Source: Lachnospiraceae bacterium NK3A20 (lineage in GTDB: Bacteria; Bacillota; Clostridia; Lachnospirales; Lachnospiraceae). From it: DNA of 64,000 nucleotides. The translations under genes and the position numbers were made by a program. A model generated the notes under the pieces. That model saw nothing but the letters and a program-made list of their open reading frames with translations. It searched no databases and was not told the DNA's origin. Each line of letters begins with the position of its first letter. Position 1 is the first letter of the stretch. This document shows positions 53,876-62,682 of the stretch, in pieces. The DNA lies in assembly GCA_900107575.1 (NCBI GenBank), contig FNQX01000006.1:1-64000 (forward strand). The letters are read 5' to 3'.

Positions 53876-53936
53876 CTCAAAAGTACTCTTTCTATTTTGT
53901 CAAGGAGTACATGTCTCCTGTACTCAATGCGGACTC

Positions 53937-54803
53937 TTAAGGCTTGTCTGAAAAGCGTTTCAACGGTAGAAGCTTATCCAAGCTGTACCGGATAGCCTCG
54001 TCCCAAAGAATGAAATCGTGATCATATCCTTCCTTGACACGCAGATCAGAAGGATAGCCCAACTCCTCTAGAATTCTCGCGTCATTCTCAACTCTCTCGC
54101 GAATGAATTCCTTACTGCCCACAATCAAATGCAAGGGGCAAAGCGTGCTCCCCTCTGTCACTGACCTTTTAGCCGCTGTGAACAGATCATACGCGGAGCC
54201 GTCTATCTTTGCTGCCTCTCCAAAAGACGTATTGTACAGAGGAAAATGTTCCCTGAAAAAGCTGCCGGAAAGCTCCGCTTGCAGCGTCTCCGTATCCAGT
54301 GTCATTCCTATGCCGCCGGAAATATCCACGCACTCCGCAAATTTTTCCGGATGTAGAATAGCCGTTCCCAGAGCAACATTTCCTCCCATAGCATACCCGA
54401 TAATGAAGTTGTCCTCTCGTGCAGGCGAAGAACAGAACAAAGATTGGATGACAACCGGCAATTCCTCGGAGAGGAACGTCTGGTAATAAACGCCATACTG
54501 CGTATCAATTCCAAAAGAATTGGCGATGTTAGGAGTGACCAGCATAACATTATTTTCTCTGGCATACCTCTCCGCATTGGAATAGCGGTAGACCAAAGTA
54601 TCATCATCTCCGCCGCCGTGAATGAGATAGACCGTCTGCAGCTTCATTCCCGGATGATAGGCTCTCCTTTTTCTTTCGTCATAGGCAAATTTCAGCATCT
54701 CACCCTGTGGGTAATAGCTGTATTCATCTGTTGGAAAGCAGACGGAAACATCCACATAATGGCCAAGAGTCTGACTCCTGAAATTAAATCTCATGTAACT
54801 CAT
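53937..54803 (-). CDS. CE1-like esterase homologue lacking the catalytic serine
   Basis: A 288-residue protein of the same fold as the esterases nearby (YLIHGGGDDD, then EDNFIIGYAMGGNVAL). The elbow that should read GxSMGG is GYAMGG: the nucleophile is Ala (codon GCT at about 54390), one base from TCT. The acid region reads GSKEF in place of GTEDF, while the His region (YDHDFILW) is kept. The frame is full-length and has a good ribosome binding site (AAGGACTGACT). It may bind an ester-bearing sugar without cutting, or use another mechanism. Confidence 0.78.
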   Translation of the reverse strand: MSYMRFNFRSQTLGHYVDVSVCFPTDEYSYYPQGEMLKFAYDERKRRAYHPGMKLQTVYLIHGGGDDDTLVYRYSNAERYARENNVMLVTPNIANSFGIDTQYGVYYQTFLSEELPVVIQSLFCSSPAREDNFIIGYAMGGNVALGTAILHPEKFAECVDISGGIGMTLDTETLQAELSGSFFREHFPLYNTSFGEAAKIDGSAYDLFTAAKRSVTEGSTLCPLHLIVGSKEFIRERVENDARILEELGYPSDLRVKEGYDHDFILWDEAIRYSLDKLLPLKRFSDKP

Positions 54804-54805
54804 AG

Positions 54806-55978
54806 TCAGTCCTTGAAAATACCTTCATATGTCAGATCGCGGATTTTTGGATGCACCGTCATGTAAACCGGTAGCATGCCAAGGACTTCCTGGGCATAGG
54901 TGATGCTGATATGGTTGAGCGGGTCGATAAGGGCGTAGGCTCCTGCGGCGCCGTCCCAGCCGAATTCCCCGATAGGAACCAGTGTCTTTGCATTGTCAAT
55001 CAGCGTGCGGACACCAAGTGCATACCCGTATTCCGTCTTCCATCCCATCTGAAAGTCCGGAAGCTGCACACTGGTCAGCTGATTTGTACTCATAAGCTTT
55101 ATCGTATCCGGTTTCAGGATTCTGGCACCCGTACCACCAATTCCATCGTTGGCCAGCGCCTCCAAAAGCTTCTCGTAATCATCTACCGTCGTGCAAATCC
55201 CCGCGCCACCACACTCATAGTTTTTCGTAAAGCGATAAACCATAGACGTGTCCGGATGGGTGGTGTTGGTCTTCATATCAAAAGCATATTGTGCTGACAG
55301 GCTGTCCTTTGCGCCCTCCGGCTCCTGCAGCCAAATATCATGCATATCCAGCGGTTCAAAGATATTTTTCTTCAAATATTCCCCATAGGTCATGCCAGTG
55401 ACAACTTCAATGACTGCCGCCATAACATCATGTCCCAGCGCGTAAGAATAGTGTTCTCCCGGTTCGAAAAGAAGCGGCATTTGCGCCAGAGCAGGCATCA
55501 TTTCCAGAGTTGCAGCTTCTCCCTTTGTCTCTTTTACTTTGTCACTGATCCACTCGGAAGCGACATCATAGGACATTCCGCTGGTCATGGAGAGCAGTTG
55601 GCGGATCAGGATCTTATTCTTTGCCGGATGAACCGGTGTGTTCTTATCCGGCATCTGCATCGGGCATTTGCCGAGTTCAAAATGGTCGACCACCGACATT
55701 TGAGAGAATTCCGGCAGGTACTTTTCCAGTTCATCATCCAGCTGGATTTTTCCCTGTTCCACCAGCTGCATCGCCGCCGTCGCCAGAACAACTTTAGATG
55801 CGGAGTAGATATTGTAGAGATCCTTGTCCGTAACAGGCAGCTTCCGCTCATAATCCCTGTGGCCCTCCATGTGGCGCCACAGGGTCTCATGTCCCCGCAT
55901 AATCTTGATATCGAGGCCGTGAACTCCGTACGTCTTTTCCAGAGTCCCCAGATATTCCTCAAGCCTTGTAAAATTCAT
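54806..55978 (-). CDS. Beta-lactamase-like serine hydrolase (esterase type)
   Basis: A 390-residue class C beta-lactamase-fold protein with SASK as the SxxK motif, near residue 67, and a YSYALG block. There is no signal peptide. It is shorter than the 38133 protein, without the extra C-terminal domain. GGGAGG before 55978 sets the start. Two bases separate it from the Ser-less esterase gene. Likely a promiscuous esterase of the family VIII type. Confidence 0.82.
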   Translation of the reverse strand: MNFTRLEEYLGTLEKTYGVHGLDIKIMRGHETLWRHMEGHRDYERKLPVTDKDLYNIYSASKVVLATAAMQLVEQGKIQLDDELEKYLPEFSQMSVVDHFELGKCPMQMPDKNTPVHPAKNKILIRQLLSMTSGMSYDVASEWISDKVKETKGEAATLEMMPALAQMPLLFEPGEHYSYALGHDVMAAVIEVVTGMTYGEYLKKNIFEPLDMHDIWLQEPEGAKDSLSAQYAFDMKTNTTHPDTSMVYRFTKNYECGGAGICTTVDDYEKLLEALANDGIGGTGARILKPDTIKLMSTNQLTSVQLPDFQMGWKTEYGYALGVRTLIDNAKTLVPIGEFGWDGAAGAYALIDPLNHISITYAQEVLGMLPVYMTVHPKIRDLTYEGIFKD

Positions 55979-55994
55979 GATTTGTCCTCCCGGT

Positions 55995-57095
55995 TCAGTT
56001 TTTGTGCTGTGCAATCATCCAGTCCAACACGCCGTGTTCGTTGTGAAGCGTCAAGACCCAAGAATTGTGATTGGCCGCAAGAACTTCTCTTGTAGACAGT
56101 CTGGGATCCGCCACGATGCCGTAGGCCTCAAGTTCTTCCTGGGTGTAGATATCAAAACGCACATCCTTTCGACCTTCTGCCCAGAGCTTTGAACACGCTT
56201 TCAGGATATATGCATGGCGGCTCATGGAATGATCAATATAAGCCGTCGTAATAAAAACAGGAACTCCCTCCGGCCAATTGGCAAGCAGAGGATAGGAGTC
56301 GCCATTCATGCTGGGACAAATGGGCGCTGCGGCGGCAAACAGCTCCGGATCCGTCGAGACCATGTTGATCGTTCCGGCGCCACCCATGCTCATGCCGATG
56401 ACATAGACGCGATTGCCGTCTACCTTCCCGGCCTGAATCATCTTCCGGATCAGGCCACAGACCTTTGCGCAGTAATCCCGGTTCCAGCCGCGGTCATCGG
56501 CCTGCGTATCCGTATCCGCTCCAATCTGAACCTTGAACGTATCCCCGTGCGACTGCATTTTCGCGAAGGCCTCCTCCATGCTCATGCCGAAGTCCGGAGC
56601 CTGCGGCGCCATGACATACATATCAGGGAAGCGCTTTGCGAGCTTAATGGCGCCCAGTGTCCCCGTCAGCTGCAGAAGGTTGTCCGAGCCGCACTCACCG
56701 CCCCCGTGGCAGAATAAAATCAGAGGACGGGGAGAGGAAGTCTCAGGAGAGAAAAGACGATAAACAACGCCGTCCTCTACCTTTGCCTCAAAAAGATCCG
56801 CATCCTTCACAATCATTCTTGTGGCCGTATCCTTGGTGACTGAAAATTTAGCGCCGCTGATGCAGAAGTCCGTCCGGTAAAGAAACGGGTCACAGTAAAG
56901 GGTCAGTTCATCCTTCTCTGTGACAGCCTTGAGGACGCCCTTGGAGGGAATGATCGTGCTCACATCTGTAAAAACATTCTCGCACTTTATGTCTCCTGGC
57001 TGTACCTGCCCCTCAAAAGGAGAGATCTTAATCCTCTCCACCATCTGTCCATAATCCCCAATATATGTGAACAGCACTATCTTCTTTTCTTTCAT
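55995..57095 (-). CDS. CE1-like alpha/beta hydrolase with N-terminal beta domain
   Basis: A 366-residue cytoplasmic protein. The hydrolase core (about 115-366) has LILFCHGGGECG, elbow VIGMSMGGAG and a His in HNEHGVLDW. The first about 110 residues form a separate beta-rich part. Catalytic residues look complete. AAGGAGAG precedes the start. Best read as an acyl-sugar esterase, in a group with the 33612 and 39640 proteins. Confidence 0.82.
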   Translation of the reverse strand: MKEKKIVLFTYIGDYGQMVERIKISPFEGQVQPGDIKCENVFTDVSTIIPSKGVLKAVTEKDELTLYCDPFLYRTDFCISGAKFSVTKDTATRMIVKDADLFEAKVEDGVVYRLFSPETSSPRPLILFCHGGGECGSDNLLQLTGTLGAIKLAKRFPDMYVMAPQAPDFGMSMEEAFAKMQSHGDTFKVQIGADTDTQADDRGWNRDYCAKVCGLIRKMIQAGKVDGNRVYVIGMSMGGAGTINMVSTDPELFAAAAPICPSMNGDSYPLLANWPEGVPVFITTAYIDHSMSRHAYILKACSKLWAEGRKDVRFDIYTQEELEAYGIVADPRLSTREVLAANHNSWVLTLHNEHGVLDWMIAQHKN

Positions 57096-57117
57096 CTCTT
57101 TTCTCTCCTTCCTGCGG

Positions 57118-58575
57118 TCACTGCCTGAAAATCACTTTTTTATCACCCGCTCCCTTTTCTTCGGTGATGACAAAATTTTTAGTCTTGAAATTTGCTTTTA
57201 GAACTGCCTTGACATTTTCGTCCATTCTGGTAATTGTAAGTTCGCCTTCTTCTGGTCCTTCTTCCGCCGCAAACTCACCGTCAAAGGCCGGCGATTCGTT
57301 GCGGTAGCGCATCAAAGTGAGTAAATTCCTGACAACCTCGCGGCCGCAGGCCTCGCGGAGTTCATCTTCCTTGTACCGGTGGCGGTTCACACTTCTTCTC
57401 TCCTCGCCCCGGCGGAGTGCCTCCAGATCATTGCTCCCCGCCAGCAGGCCAACATAATAGATCTGGGGAATTCCGGGCGCAAAAAGCTGCACCGCTCTTG
57501 CCAGCAGATATGCTCTTTCGTCACTGCCGCAGGCATCAAAGTAGGTGCTGGAAAGCTGATAGCGCTGCTTCTTTCCATTGACGACAACCGTGCTCGGGAA
57601 CTTGTCATAGCGCTTCGCCTCGCCCCTGTACTCTTCTACCCTGGCGCAGACGGCATCAATCTCGTCATCGCTCATAAGCCCTTCGACATCCACAACACCG
57701 ATCCCGTCATGTGTATCCAGCGTCGTAAACTGCTTGCGTGGGCAGATATCGAGCCAATGTTTCAACCGATCCGTGCGCCCCGTCTCCAGAGAATGTAAAA
57801 GAAGCATGGGCAGGGCAAAGTCGTAGACCCAGTATCCTTTCTCTGCCATCTTCAGCTGATACTGATAATGATCATGGATCTCCGGCAGCATTTCGGTTCC
57901 TGTTTCTCTAAGAGGCTTCATCCCAATATTCAGAATTTTCCAGATCTCCGGCTCCTCAAAGAAACAGGATGTCCCCGCCTTTTTGGAGCAGTAAGCAAAA
58001 GCATCGAAGCGGATCAGGGGCACATGAGAAGCGATCCGCTTCAAATTTCTGTCGTAATACTCCTGCGTCACCGCTGAAAACGGATCCACATCAATCTGCT
58101 CAGAGAAAAAGGTCTTCCACAGGCGAACGGTCACGCCATCCTCTCTCTTAAAGTTCTTGTAGGGTTCCATGCTTCGCTTCAGCATTAAGCTATAGTCCGC
58201 CTCCGAGGGTTCTCCGCCCCAGAATTTGTGCCAGTCAATAAACATGTCCTTAAAGGGAGAGGCGTCTCCCTTTTTCATGTAATCCTGGAATTCTTCGCTT
58301 CGGATGGACACATGATTTAGCATAAAATCTGCCATCATATAGTACTTATCCGCCAGGCGGTCAATATCCTCCCAGGTACCGAAAGCCGGCTCAACTTTAT
58401 CGTACGTAATGACGGCAAAGCCTCTGTCGCCCGAGGAAGGATAAAATGGGAGCACATGCAGACCGCCGATCGCTCCTTGAAAATAGGTCGCCAGCACTCT
58501 GTCCAGTTCTTTTAAATCTTTTCCAAGTGAGTCTGGATACGTAATCAGCATGCACTTATTCTCAATCTTTTTCAT
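57118..58575 (-). CDS. GH13_18 phosphorylase with divergent acceptor loop
   Basis: A 485-residue paralogue of the 35334 enzyme. Catalytic residues are kept: Asp191 (IRFDAFAY), Glu232 (LPEIHDHY) and Asp287 (LDTHDG). The loop that is NLDVYQVN in the first copy reads KKQRYQLS here, and the other acceptor-side segment reads KRSMEPYKNF instead of KRKPRAPYVW. Both form the acceptor pocket in known sucrose phosphorylases, so this enzyme may use another alpha-glucoside (for example with glycerate, glycerol or a substituted fructose). GGAGG before 58575 sets the start; the longer reading uses a TTG. Confidence 0.82.
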   Translation of the reverse strand: MKKIENKCMLITYPDSLGKDLKELDRVLATYFQGAIGGLHVLPFYPSSGDRGFAVITYDKVEPAFGTWEDIDRLADKYYMMADFMLNHVSIRSEEFQDYMKKGDASPFKDMFIDWHKFWGGEPSEADYSLMLKRSMEPYKNFKREDGVTVRLWKTFFSEQIDVDPFSAVTQEYYDRNLKRIASHVPLIRFDAFAYCSKKAGTSCFFEEPEIWKILNIGMKPLRETGTEMLPEIHDHYQYQLKMAEKGYWVYDFALPMLLLHSLETGRTDRLKHWLDICPRKQFTTLDTHDGIGVVDVEGLMSDDEIDAVCARVEEYRGEAKRYDKFPSTVVVNGKKQRYQLSSTYFDACGSDERAYLLARAVQLFAPGIPQIYYVGLLAGSNDLEALRRGEERRSVNRHRYKEDELREACGREVVRNLLTLMRYRNESPAFDGEFAAEEGPEEGELTITRMDENVKAVLKANFKTKNFVITEEKGAGDKKVIFRQ

Positions 58576-58619
58576 TCCTTCCTCCGTTGTCAACCATGTT
58601 TTTCAAGGACGCGTGTACC

Positions 58620-59501
58620 TTACATATCCGTAGGGGGAGCCATGCGAACCGTCTCTCCGGCCTTTGCCACCGTGATGCTGTCCGAGAACATGCCGCCTAA
58701 CGTCACATCAATCGCGGACGGATTGTAGACGTACTTCCCATCCACCGTGAATACCAGCTCACGGTACGCGCGAACATACCGCTCGATCTCTCCATTGGTG
58801 GCATACCACACATCCTCATGGCCGCTTACCTTTTGAAGGAACTTCTCCATCCAGTCCCAGTTTTCATTGATATCAAACTCATAGGCATGTCCCCAGACGT
58901 AAAAAAGCTTGACCGGCGTCTCAAAATTTAAATACGGCTTATCGCTCAAAAACTGATCGGCATAGTCAAAAAGCTTCTCATCGTCGTGGTGACAGGTCGG
59001 ATCCCACATCAGAAAATCATGAGGAATGTCAAACTTTCCCGTCGACGTGATGGTTCGCGCATATCGCACCCCGGAGGTTTTCAGGGCCTCTCGGACCTTG
59101 GGAGAGGTCACACCAAAGGCATAGGCAAACCCCGTTATCGTTCTGCCAAGAAGGCCTTCCAGATCTCTTCGACAGTTGAGGATCTCATTGGCACAGCGCG
59201 CCGTATCCATGGTCGACATGGAAGTATGCCACTCACCATGGCCGGCGATCTCGTAATTTTTATAGATCTCCGGAATTTCCTCCGGCTTGTTCTTAATGTG
59301 ATTGATGGTCTTTCCGTGTAGACTTACCTTGCCCGCTGCACCAAACAGACGCGGATTTAAATTGAAAGTTCCCTTGACCCTGTAGGTGTCAAACAGCTTG
59401 ATCAGGCGGATATCCTGAGTGATACCGTCATCGTAGCTCAATGTCATGGCCTTTTTTCTGCCGCCTGGCCAATAGAGGCAATCATTCTGAATTTTGCTCA
59501 T
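58620..59501 (-). CDS. Polysaccharide-deacetylase-like (CE4/NodB) protein
   Basis: A 293-residue protein with the NodB-type fold. MTLSYDDG gives the catalytic and metal Asp pair, and GHGEWHTS gives the two metal His. VKLFYVWGHAYEF late in the chain gives the usual His. No signal peptide, unlike the peptidoglycan or chitin deacetylases, so it would act on small sugars in the cytoplasm. GAGGAG precedes 59501; the longer reading to 59696 overlaps the carboxylesterase gene. Confidence 0.82.
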   Translation of the reverse strand: MSKIQNDCLYWPGGRKKAMTLSYDDGITQDIRLIKLFDTYRVKGTFNLNPRLFGAAGKVSLHGKTINHIKNKPEEIPEIYKNYEIAGHGEWHTSMSTMDTARCANEILNCRRDLEGLLGRTITGFAYAFGVTSPKVREALKTSGVRYARTITSTGKFDIPHDFLMWDPTCHHDDEKLFDYADQFLSDKPYLNFETPVKLFYVWGHAYEFDINENWDWMEKFLQKVSGHEDVWYATNGEIERYVRAYRELVFTVDGKYVYNPSAIDVTLGGMFSDSITVAKAGETVRMAPPTDM

Positions 59502-59514
59502 TTTGCAATTCTCC

Positions 59515-61050
59515 TCACTTGTACCAGTAAACACTCGCGGCTTCTCCAACATGCGTCTCCAGAAGCTCTTCAAAAAAGCGATAACGGGCGTACCTGTCCT
59601 CTGGCAGCATCCCCGTCTCATTGCCGAGCACACAGATATCGAAATCTTTCTCGTACTTTCTCCACTCCGGACATCCCTTACTATTGGGGTTGCCATCCTT
59701 CATAAAGCCATACCAGTACCCCTGAATCAGATGACTGAAAGCGTAATCCTTGTCATTCCATGAATAGGGATCATAGGGCTGAGCACCGCCGCAGTTGATT
59801 TTGCCAAACAAGTAGGGCATCTCGCCGCAGTGCGGGCACCCCATCTTTGCACCTCTGGCATCCTCTGTTTCCTTGGTGTTCAGCCACACATAGCAGGTCT
59901 GACCCCGTTTAGCGCAGAGCTGTCCCATTTTGACAGCTCCCACCGCCATCAGATCGGAATTGATGGTAGAGCATATCTTTTCGTAATCCGTCAGATCCTC
60001 CGCTCCGTACCAGCGGATCATATCCTCCACATGACCAGGGAAACAGTGGTTCAGGTAAGTTTCAAACTGTTCTCTAGTCACGCCCTTTCCGCGCGCGGCC
60101 GGGATCTCCTGAGAACAACTGCCGATCATCAGGTCAAAGTTGTTGAAATTCCCATTTTCATACATTTCATGTACATTCCGTGGAACCACATAGCCATCTG
60201 TAAAGATGTTGAATTCGCGGATACCGATTACGCAGGCAGCATCAAAGAGCTCCCAGGCATCTTTCCTGCGTAGTTCTTCAATCGTATGGCAATTCAGATC
60301 CTTCATGAGCCTTAGGCTTGCTTCCTGCCTCTGTTCCTTGGGTGCCGGCTGCATCATGCCCCAAAAGATCGGGCCGCTGTCAATGCACATCCTGCGGATC
60401 AGCCCCTTCATCAGAGGTGACGCCATGAGCAGCCCGTTGCCCGCTGCCCCGCCTGATTGTCCGGCAAGCGTAATATTGTCAGGATCTCCGCCAAAAGCCG
60501 CGATATTTCTCTTGATCCACTTCACAGCCTCAATAATGTCGAGCAGGCCATAGTTGCCGCTGAATTTTCCTCCGCCCTCTGCGTCCAGCTGTGGCGTTGT
60601 AAAAAAGGAAAAAACATTCAGGCGGTAATTGATGGAAACTGTGACAGCACCTGTGCTTCGGGTAAGATTTTCACCCCAGACCATAGGCTCACTGCCGCTA
60701 CCAGCTGTCATGCCACCGCCGTGAACCCAGACAAAAACCGGCCGTTTCTCGTTCTGCTCTACCGCATTGGTCCATATATTTAAGTACAGGCAGTCCTCTT
60801 CATACTGGGAGTATATGGGCATCCTTTGCTCATCAAAATTACCGGTATCCTGAACACAGGCAGGCCCGAAATGTTTGGTGCTCCGAATCCCCCGCCAGTT
60901 TCCATGCGGCTGCGGTGCCTTAAATCTTCTTTCCCCCACCGGTGCCATAGCATAGGGGATTCCCCTGAACACCTTCAGTCCCTGTTCAACCGTCCCCTGA
61001 AGAAGGCCATTTTCTGACATGACAAGGGCTTTATCAAAATTTGCTTCCAT
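59515..61050 (-). CDS. Carboxylesterase type B
   Basis: A 511-residue cytoplasmic esterase. Family marks are clear: RGIPYAMAPVGERRF, EDCLYLNIW, VWVHGGGM (oxyanion hole), LAGQSGGAAG (nucleophile Ser) and a C-terminal HCGEMPYLF. Type B esterases cleave a wide range of acyl and aryl esters. The gene lies between a CE4-like and an esterase-like gene in the operon. Catalytic residues look intact. Confidence 0.93.
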   Translation of the reverse strand: MEANFDKALVMSENGLLQGTVEQGLKVFRGIPYAMAPVGERRFKAPQPHGNWRGIRSTKHFGPACVQDTGNFDEQRMPIYSQYEEDCLYLNIWTNAVEQNEKRPVFVWVHGGGMTAGSGSEPMVWGENLTRSTGAVTVSINYRLNVFSFFTTPQLDAEGGGKFSGNYGLLDIIEAVKWIKRNIAAFGGDPDNITLAGQSGGAAGNGLLMASPLMKGLIRRMCIDSGPIFWGMMQPAPKEQRQEASLRLMKDLNCHTIEELRRKDAWELFDAACVIGIREFNIFTDGYVVPRNVHEMYENGNFNNFDLMIGSCSQEIPAARGKGVTREQFETYLNHCFPGHVEDMIRWYGAEDLTDYEKICSTINSDLMAVGAVKMGQLCAKRGQTCYVWLNTKETEDARGAKMGCPHCGEMPYLFGKINCGGAQPYDPYSWNDKDYAFSHLIQGYWYGFMKDGNPNSKGCPEWRKYEKDFDICVLGNETGMLPEDRYARYRFFEELLETHVGEAASVYWYK

Positions 61051-61086
61051 ATCCGATCACCTCCCAAATAAAATAACTGCTTAAAC

Positions 61087-61791
61087 TTAAAGATTCTGAA
61101 ACGCCTTCAAAAAAAGTTCCTCCTGGGTCTTACCTTCTGTAACTGCGCAGCCAACGGAGCCCGCCATCCGCGCCATTTCCTCAGCGGCATCCGGGCTGCT
61201 GCATCCCATGTATACCCACGTCTTTAACTCAAGAGCTTTGTCAATGATCTGCCGGTCGCTTTCCGCAGCCTCTGTCAGAGGTGAGAAATATGGCTCCAGC
61301 ATTTTAGGCGTGATCCGCTTTCCTACCCCACTCAAAGAATCCTGACAAAGCCTTGCCACGTCAAATTGTCCATTGATAAGAACTGCACCAGCAAATGCGT
61401 CGGGATATGTTATGCACTGCATCAGAGCGCCATACGCACCCCAACCGGTGCCACCAATATACTGACTTTTTGCGCTCAAAGGGAAAATGTGGCGCATGAT
61501 TCCCGGAAGCTCCTCTCCGACAAATCTTCCGTATTCGCCACCCCACGGCAGATCCATGGCAAAAGAATGATGAATGGCGGGAGCAATCACGAAGACTTTC
61601 TGCTCATCTGCCAGACGCTGCAGAAAAGGCAAATCCCTGACATCGGTGTCATCGCCGCCGAGATCATGCAGCAGATACAAAGAAGAATACAGCTTTCCCA
61701 CTTCAAGCGAAGAATTTTCAGGTGCCAGCACCGTCGCTCCGAAACTTCCATAGAGAGCCGTCGACAATGCATTTAACTCGATCACGGCCAT
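61087..61791 (-). CDS. Inactive CE1-like esterase homologue (Ser, Asp and His lost)
   Basis: A 234-residue protein aligned with the CE1-like esterases at 61791 and 31679. The elbow is GGTGWGAYGAL in place of GGYSMGGYGAF: the nucleophile is Gly. The acid block GSED reads GCSSPDA, and the chain stops before a catalytic His equivalent. The frame is open and starts by TGATG overlap with the stop of the active homologue, behind GGAGG, so the two should be made together. This suggests a binding or regulatory partner of the active esterase. Confidence 0.8.
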   Translation of the reverse strand: MAVIELNALSTALYGSFGATVLAPENSSLEVGKLYSSLYLLHDLGGDDTDVRDLPFLQRLADEQKVFVIAPAIHHSFAMDLPWGGEYGRFVGEELPGIMRHIFPLSAKSQYIGGTGWGAYGALMQCITYPDAFAGAVLINGQFDVARLCQDSLSGVGKRITPKMLEPYFSPLTEAAESDRQIIDKALELKTWVYMGCSSPDAAEEMARMAGSVGCAVTEGKTQEELFLKAFQNL

Positions 61792-62636
61792 CACTGCACC
61801 TCCATTTTGTACGTTTTCCCCAGTGGTATCCAGTTCAAAAAATCCTCGATATGGCGGTTGCAGTATTCCCAGTCGTGGCCCCCATGATCCCGGATATCTT
61901 TAAATTCCAGCCCCATGTCCCGCATTTGATCCATCACCGCATACCCTTCATCATGGGTCGGGTCCTCCGAGCCAATCGCAATATAGAATTTCGGCAGATC
62001 CCTTTTCTTCTTTAAATGCTGTTCCAGCATATACAGATTGTCATCCGGTGTGTTGCGACGCTTGGCAGCAGAACCAATCGACGCCCAAAGCGTGCGGAAC
62101 TGAGGTTCGCAGAAATCGTCCCTCACACAGGGCTGACCAAGCCTCTCATCTGACGGTATCGGCTGGCGGGGAATAATGCCAATCGGTCCGGCAAAGGTAC
62201 CGCACGCCGCGAACATCTGCGGCGCCTGCATCGCCCATTTAAACGCCCCGTAGCCGCCCATAGAGAACCCCGCGACGAAGTTATCCTCTCTTTTTTCAGA
62301 CAAAGGGAGGAGCTTCCGCAAATACTCCGGAAGCTCCCTTGAAATCTGTGTCCAGTACTTATAATCTCCTTCTGCGGTATCGCAGTAGGCAGCATAAGAG
62401 ATGCCAGGCATCACAATGACCACACCGTGCTGCGCTGCAAACAGCTCTACAGCCGAATAGCGCTGCCAGTCTGTGTAGTCAAAACCGCCGCCGCATAAGA
62501 GCCACACGACAGGATATTTATAGTCTGCCGGACGATCCGCCAGAGAATATCCCCACTTGTTCTCAGGGATGATAACCGACACCCCTGTTTTTTCCAACAT
62601 CGCCTCAGAATCGTAGTCGATCCTCAAGTAAGCCAT
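61791..62636 (-). CDS. CE1-like esterase (feruloyl/acetyl-esterase type), cytoplasmic
   Basis: A 281-residue hydrolase with all catalytic residues: VVWLLCGGG, elbow AGFSMGGYGAF (Ser), GSEDP (Asp) and GGHDWEYC (His). It has no signal peptide. It follows the importer 3 permease gene by 46 bp and is translationally coupled to the inactive homologue downstream. First esterase after the transporter, so likely the main deacylase for its cargo. Confidence 0.87.
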   Translation of the reverse strand: MAYLRIDYDSEAMLEKTGVSVIIPENKWGYSLADRPADYKYPVVWLLCGGGFDYTDWQRYSAVELFAAQHGVVIVMPGISYAAYCDTAEGDYKYWTQISRELPEYLRKLLPLSEKREDNFVAGFSMGGYGAFKWAMQAPQMFAACGTFAGPIGIIPRQPIPSDERLGQPCVRDDFCEPQFRTLWASIGSAAKRRNTPDDNLYMLEQHLKKKRDLPKFYIAIGSEDPTHDEGYAVMDQMRDMGLEFKDIRDHGGHDWEYCNRHIEDFLNWIPLGKTYKMEVQ

Positions 62637-62682
62637 GGAGCCTCTCTCCTTTCAAAACTCTACTTTATCCACGCGCGCATCT

